64,000 nucleotides of DNA from Escherichia sp. ESNIH1 (lineage in GTDB: Bacteria; Pseudomonadota; Gammaproteobacteria; Enterobacterales; Enterobacteriaceae), in contig PQKR01000002.1 of assembly GCA_002918705.1 (NCBI GenBank), positions 434,001 through 498,000 on the forward strand, given 5' to 3'. Shown in pieces: positions 60,435 to 64,000 of the stretch; within the stretch, counting starts at the first letter, position 1; each line of letters opens with the position of its first letter. The position numbers and the translations under genes were made by a program. The notes beneath the pieces were generated by a model that did no database searches, was not told the origin of the DNA, and worked only from the letters and a program-made list of their open reading frames with translations.

Positions 60435-63098
60435 ATGAAAGAGAATATCAAAGCGGATACCAGCACCCTGGTTTTTTATTCGGAACCCAATGAAGCGGGC
60501 GTGCCGATTCAAGTTACGCATGGATTAATGGGTATTATCGCCACGTCAGACAATGACTGGCGAGAAAAATCGGTTTCCATTCTTGGTACGGATAATTTAT
60601 ACGCCTGGATTAGCAGTAGCGTTGAGACCAGTCTCAGTACGAAGTGCTATTTCAATCATGTTGAAGAGATGGCAACCCATACAATTAACTTTTTACAAAA
60701 TGAATTTCCTTCTCCGCAGTATTCGCTGGGATTTATGGGCGTTGATAGCGATCTGGCTACGCTGGTCTGGTTAGCGACGGATGCCTCTACTACGGACGAT
60801 CAGCCGGATACGCTGGCAGCAACATGGCTTCTGCCGGAGAGTGACTCACAGCTCACTACGTTATCACTGCCTGATATGCCAGGCGCGCTGGGTTTTGTAG
60901 GAACCGCCGCGGGGAGCAGCACGCTTGTTACTGCGCTCTATGGCATCTTCAATACCGCTAACGGCGAGGTGGCATGGACCGGCAGCGGCTCGCTGGTCCT
61001 TAACTGGGATGGTGAACAGGTCTACCTCAGCAATATTAGCGGATTTCCCTCCGGCTGGACCTTTGGCACACCGGTATTACAACCGGATGGCAGCTGGCTG
61101 GTGGCGTTGGGCAACGGCCCGGCGATGGACAGCGGTATTATCTACAGTCAGATAAACTACGCGGGCAGTGCCCAGTCGCTTCCCCCTCATCAGTTATTCT
61201 CTGTCAATACGGGATCGGGGTGGATATGGGCCTCGGTCAAGCTGAACGCTATGCCGGTACTGCTGTTCTCAGCGTTTAATCCTATTGATAGCGCCTACAG
61301 TTTTACCCACTATACGATGCTACGCCTGACCAGCGACACGCCCGATTTTAGCAGCCTATTCGGGGCAGGCACGCTGCCGGCAGAGCTGCTCTCACTGGAT
61401 AATAGTGATATCCAGATTGATATTCAGCCTCAAACTACCGGCAGCAGCGACAGCGCGTTTATCATGACGCTGCCTTACCCGTTAAGCTTTAGTACCTTTG
61501 CTGATACCTATCGCGAGGGAGTATTAGCGATTGTGCCGGCCAGCGGAGCCGCGCAAACCATTCAGTTAAGCTATGGCTCACTGAACAGCAGCGGGCAGTT
61601 TATTGCTGCCGGAAAGGGAACGCTTACCGTCAGTTACAACGGCAGCATGCCCATAGTGACGCCGGGGAGCGATCTTCCTCAGGACTGGATCTTTGGCAGC
61701 CCGGTGTTACAGGCCGATGGCCGATGGCTGGTCACGCTCAGCGACGCTGCCCAGGCATCGCTTAATGTAATGGGTGCACGCTCCAGCTATGGCGCTAACT
61801 GGCTCTACTCTGAGAAGCGTTGCCTCGTTGCACTGGATAGCCAGACCGAAATTAACGCCAACTGGCAGTATGAAGGCGAAAGTACTTACCAGAACACCCG
61901 CTATTTTATTGATACCGAACCGCAGAAAAAGCTCACCGTGACATCACCCTCAGGTGGGTCAGTGATCCTGAACGAAAGCAATGTCCTGGGCAATACCCAG
62001 GCTGCTGCAGGCAGAAACGACAGCGGCGTGGTCTCTGCATGGGGGCAGAGCGCATCCGGCGGTTTCTCACCCACTTCGACCTTCAACAGTAGCGTTACCC
62101 AACTCAGCGCAACCCATCATGCCTTTGCGGCACTCAACCAGAGCGGCGAGCTTTTTGCCTGGGGAGATACCAGCAAAGGAGGGAGTCTGCCCTCTACCCT
62201 TGCTAACCGCAGCGGCTGGAATTTAGTGGTGGCCTCATCGGGGATGTTTGTCGCTCGCAATATGCAGTCGCCCTATATCGAAGTGTGGGGAGATAATACC
62301 TATGGGCAGTTAGATATTCCTTCCGCTATCACCACCATGAGCGATGTAGTCCAGATCCAGTGTAACGACTACGCCTGCGCAGTACTTAACGCGCGCGGCC
62401 AGGTCTTTGGTTGGGGTGGGGCAAACTACGGTGGCAGCGTACCGCAGGCGATTGCGGATCTTTCGGACATCGTCGAAATCAGCGCCAGCGCATCCGCATT
62501 CTGCGCTCGGCGAAGCAACGGTGCGGTAGTGGCCTGGGGGCAAAACGCCTATGGCGGCGAGGTCCCGGATGATATTGCTGGCCTCAGCAATATTGCACAA
62601 GTGTATGGCTGCTACAGCGGCTTTTGTGGTGTGCAGAGTACCGGATCGGTTGTGGTATGGGGTGACTCTGCCATTTCATCTGCCCCGATGCTGAGTGACG
62701 TTGTGCATGTGCAGGGGACCGAGTATGCCTTCTGCGCCTTGCGAAATAACGGCAGCGTCTATGCATGGGGTAACAGCTCCGCCGGCGGCGCATTGCCAGC
62801 GGATATTGCCCAGCTTACGGATATTGTGTCGGTGAGCGCCACGGCGACGGCTTTCGCCGTACTGAGAAAAAATGGTGCGGTAAGCGCCTGGGGCGACGTT
62901 ACCGCGGGGGGAGATATCTCCGCTGTCTCGTCTTCGCTGGCATCCGGGGTTAAGGGAGTCTATGCAGGCGGTTCGGTCTTTATCGCCATTAAAGACGATA
63001 GCACGCTTGTCGCCTGGGGTAATAGCAGCTATGGCGGCTCAATGAACGCCATTCCTGCGGCTCTACAGAGCGAGACCTCTTATTTATCGACGAAATAA
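60435..63098 (+). CDS. RCC1-like repeat protein with duplicated N-terminal module
   Basis: This 887-aa protein without recognisable signal peptide has nine repeats of about 41 residues in residues 530-870, each with a x-x-W-G core (Trp at 536, 576, 618, 660, 701, 742, 778, 819, 861) and often GG-xx-P after it. This is the RCC1/BLIP-II beta-propeller type pattern. The N-terminal part contains two related segments 210 residues apart (FGTPVLQPDGSWLVAL near 210, FGSPVLQADGRWLVTL near 420), so the N-half is a tandem duplication. RCC1 repeats mediate protein binding; the target is unknown. It lies in an operon-like row with the Ig-like protein. Confidence 0.8.
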   Translation: MKENIKADTSTLVFYSEPNEAGVPIQVTHGLMGIIATSDNDWREKSVSILGTDNLYAWISSSVETSLSTKCYFNHVEEMATHTINFLQNEFPSPQYSLGFMGVDSDLATLVWLATDASTTDDQPDTLAATWLLPESDSQLTTLSLPDMPGALGFVGTAAGSSTLVTALYGIFNTANGEVAWTGSGSLVLNWDGEQVYLSNISGFPSGWTFGTPVLQPDGSWLVALGNGPAMDSGIIYSQINYAGSAQSLPPHQLFSVNTGSGWIWASVKLNAMPVLLFSAFNPIDSAYSFTHYTMLRLTSDTPDFSSLFGAGTLPAELLSLDNSDIQIDIQPQTTGSSDSAFIMTLPYPLSFSTFADTYREGVLAIVPASGAAQTIQLSYGSLNSSGQFIAAGKGTLTVSYNGSMPIVTPGSDLPQDWIFGSPVLQADGRWLVTLSDAAQASLNVMGARSSYGANWLYSEKRCLVALDSQTEINANWQYEGESTYQNTRYFIDTEPQKKLTVTSPSGGSVILNESNVLGNTQAAAGRNDSGVVSAWGQSASGGFSPTSTFNSSVTQLSATHHAFAALNQSGELFAWGDTSKGGSLPSTLANRSGWNLVVASSGMFVARNMQSPYIEVWGDNTYGQLDIPSAITTMSDVVQIQCNDYACAVLNARGQVFGWGGANYGGSVPQAIADLSDIVEISASASAFCARRSNGAVVAWGQNAYGGEVPDDIAGLSNIAQVYGCYSGFCGVQSTGSVVVWGDSAISSAPMLSDVVHVQGTEYAFCALRNNGSVYAWGNSSAGGALPADIAQLTDIVSVSATATAFAVLRKNGAVSAWGDVTAGGDISAVSSSLASGVKGVYAGGSVFIAIKDDSTLVAWGNSSYGGSMNAIPAALQSETSYLSTK

Positions 63099-63107
63099 AA
63101 AGCGTGC

Positions 63108-63124
63108 TCCGGTATTTTACCGGA
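63108..63124 (+). other. hairpin between the RCC1-like gene and the chaperone gene
   Basis: TCCGGTA, TTT loop, TACCGGA. A T-run (63140-63145) follows only after a 15-base gap, so termination is uncertain. Confidence 0.4.
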
Positions 63125-63145
63125 CTTGTAAAGCGGGGTTTTTTT

Positions 63146-63841
63146 ATGTCGCTATCTTTCAGGATAAATAAAAGATTGCTTGTCGGTATTTGTTTGCTGC
63201 TTAATTTTTCCCTGGCCGACGCAGCGATACAGTTGCAGCAAACGCGGCTGGTTTATCCATCAGGGATACCGAATGTGAGCCTGGTTGTAAAAAATAGCGA
63301 CACCCAAAATGCCGTTGCTGTTAAATCATGGGTAGAGTCGGACCGGCGTGATATCACAGTTACGCCGGCCACGATGGTCATTGAACCAGACAGCGAAAAG
63401 ATACTCAATATTCATATACCCGATCGTGGACATGATGATAAACGGGAGCGTCTCTATTGGCTAAGCGTTAAAGGCACAACATTATTGGACTCACACCTTC
63501 CAGAGCCGTTTTCTATCGCTGTCATAAACAGAATTAAGGTTTTTTATCGGCCGCTTAATATGTTCTCCAGAGCAGCGAACGCCTATAAAAAAATTGGTGT
63601 CAGTGCGTGCAGGATGCTGCTGACTATAAAAAATCCAACCCCTTACTATATCGCTTTTTACTCTTTTAAAGTAGGTAATCAGGAGGTCAACCGCGTCCGG
63701 ATGCTCGGGCCTTATGAAAAACAATCAGCGCTGCTGCCCACCGCTGAGCATAACCTTGCTCGCTGGCAGGCAATATTAGATACGGGCTTTCATAGCCCGC
63801 CTGTATCTAAAAAAATCAAAACCCATTGCTCAGGCTATTAA
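63146..63841 (+). CDS. periplasmic fimbrial chaperone (PapD/FimC-like)
   Basis: This 231-aa protein has a signal peptide (hydrophobic LLVGICLLLNFSLADA, cleavage near residue 27), then the first Ig domain with IQLQQTRLVYPSG, the NSD-type strand and RLYWLSVKG, and a G1-strand-like INRIKVFYRP. These are marks of chaperone-usher chaperones, which donate a strand to fimbrial subunits in the periplasm. The ATG at 63146 yields the signal peptide; an upstream in-frame start at 63104 would add a non-signal stretch. The usher should lie beyond the window. Confidence 0.86.
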   Translation: MSLSFRINKRLLVGICLLLNFSLADAAIQLQQTRLVYPSGIPNVSLVVKNSDTQNAVAVKSWVESDRRDITVTPATMVIEPDSEKILNIHIPDRGHDDKRERLYWLSVKGTTLLDSHLPEPFSIAVINRIKVFYRPLNMFSRAANAYKKIGVSACRMLLTIKNPTPYYIAFYSFKVGNQEVNRVRMLGPYEKQSALLPTAEHNLARWQAILDTGFHSPPVSKKIKTHCSGY

Positions 63842-63868
63842 GATTATCTCACAGCTGGAGACACTCAT

Positions 63869-64000
63869 ATGCCATCTTTAAATAAATTCACTCGAACAAA
63901 AAGCGTTATTCCGTACTTGCTATTCCTGTTAACGCTGTGCTGGGCCAGTTTTTCTGATGCCTCAGTACACTGTAGCCCTCGTAATGCCAGTTCGATAACA
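63869..64000 (+). CDS. secreted protein, probably fimbrial subunit, 3' end outside window
   Basis: 44 codons are visible from ATG 63869, with CTGGAG upstream. A signal peptide (SVIPYLLFLLTLCWASFSDA) is followed by SVHCSPRNASSIT. An early Cys in the mature protein after a fimbrial chaperone gene suggests a fimbrial or spore-coat-U-like subunit or adhesin. The short visible part prevents a firm call. Confidence 0.6.
   Translation, partial: MPSLNKFTRTKSVIPYLLFLLTLCWASFSDASVHCSPRNASSIT

Overview
The window looks like the chromosome of a member of the Enterobacteriaceae close to Enterobacter, Leclercia or Klebsiella. Its backbone follows the Escherichia/Salmonella order wcaL-wcaM-galF-[O-antigen genes]-gnd-ugd-wzzB-his operon-yeeZ-yeeY-yoeI-plaP-sbcB-dacD-sbmC-yeeA-yeeX ... 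tRNA-Asn-nac-cbl, and the proteins are close to their E. coli counterparts. Species cannot be fixed from the sequence alone.

Surface polysaccharide region (1-17,730). The 3' end of the colanic acid cluster (wcaL partial, wcaM) is followed by galF and a 39-bp JUMPstart/ops element that should recruit RfaH. An O-antigen operon follows: GC-rich rmlBDAC makes dTDP-L-rhamnose, then a visibly AT-rich serotype-specific block holds wzx, wzy and four glycosyltransferases (two GT2, two GT4), mostly joined by ATGA overlaps. gnd, ugd and wzzB close the locus. Four transferases plus a WecA-type initiating sugar would fit a rhamnose-containing pentasaccharide made by the Wzx/Wzy route. One GT4 gene carries a run of nine G inside its reading frame.

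Housekeeping block (17,700-35,440). The his operon runs on the minus strand from its promoter, leader peptide (seven consecutive His codons) and attenuator to hisI. It has a REP pair between hisG and hisD and shares a bidirectional terminator with wzzB. Then come yeeZ, yeeY, the 20-codon yoeI overlapping plaP, sbcB, an AT-rich acyltransferase absent from the E. coli order, dacD (TTG start), sbmC with a LexA-like box, yeeA and yeeX.

Accessory block (35,450-57,200). An ArsR-type regulator is divergent from a second elongation factor G. Next is a complete branched-chain amino acid type ABC transporter (binding protein, LivH, LivM, LivG, LivF), then a three-gene Tc (toxin complex) locus. The Tc locus has a split A subunit (1472 and 1512 aa) and a B subunit (1466 aa) but no C subunit (Rhs/toxin). 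The A-subunit genes are mosaics: AT-rich segments, two of them encoding related LamG/lectin-like modules, sit inside a GC-rich frame. The block ends at the 3' end of tRNA-Asn.

Right end (57,200-64,000). tRNA-Asn (minus) has a strong promoter. nac has a sigma-54 promoter and an NtrC site, and cbl follows. A second variable region then carries a 228-aa Ig-like protein behind a hairpin that would mask its ribosome site, an 887-aa protein with nine RCC1-like repeats, a PapD-type fimbrial chaperone, and a secreted protein cut by the window edge. I saw no integrase, transposase, CRISPR array or rRNA.
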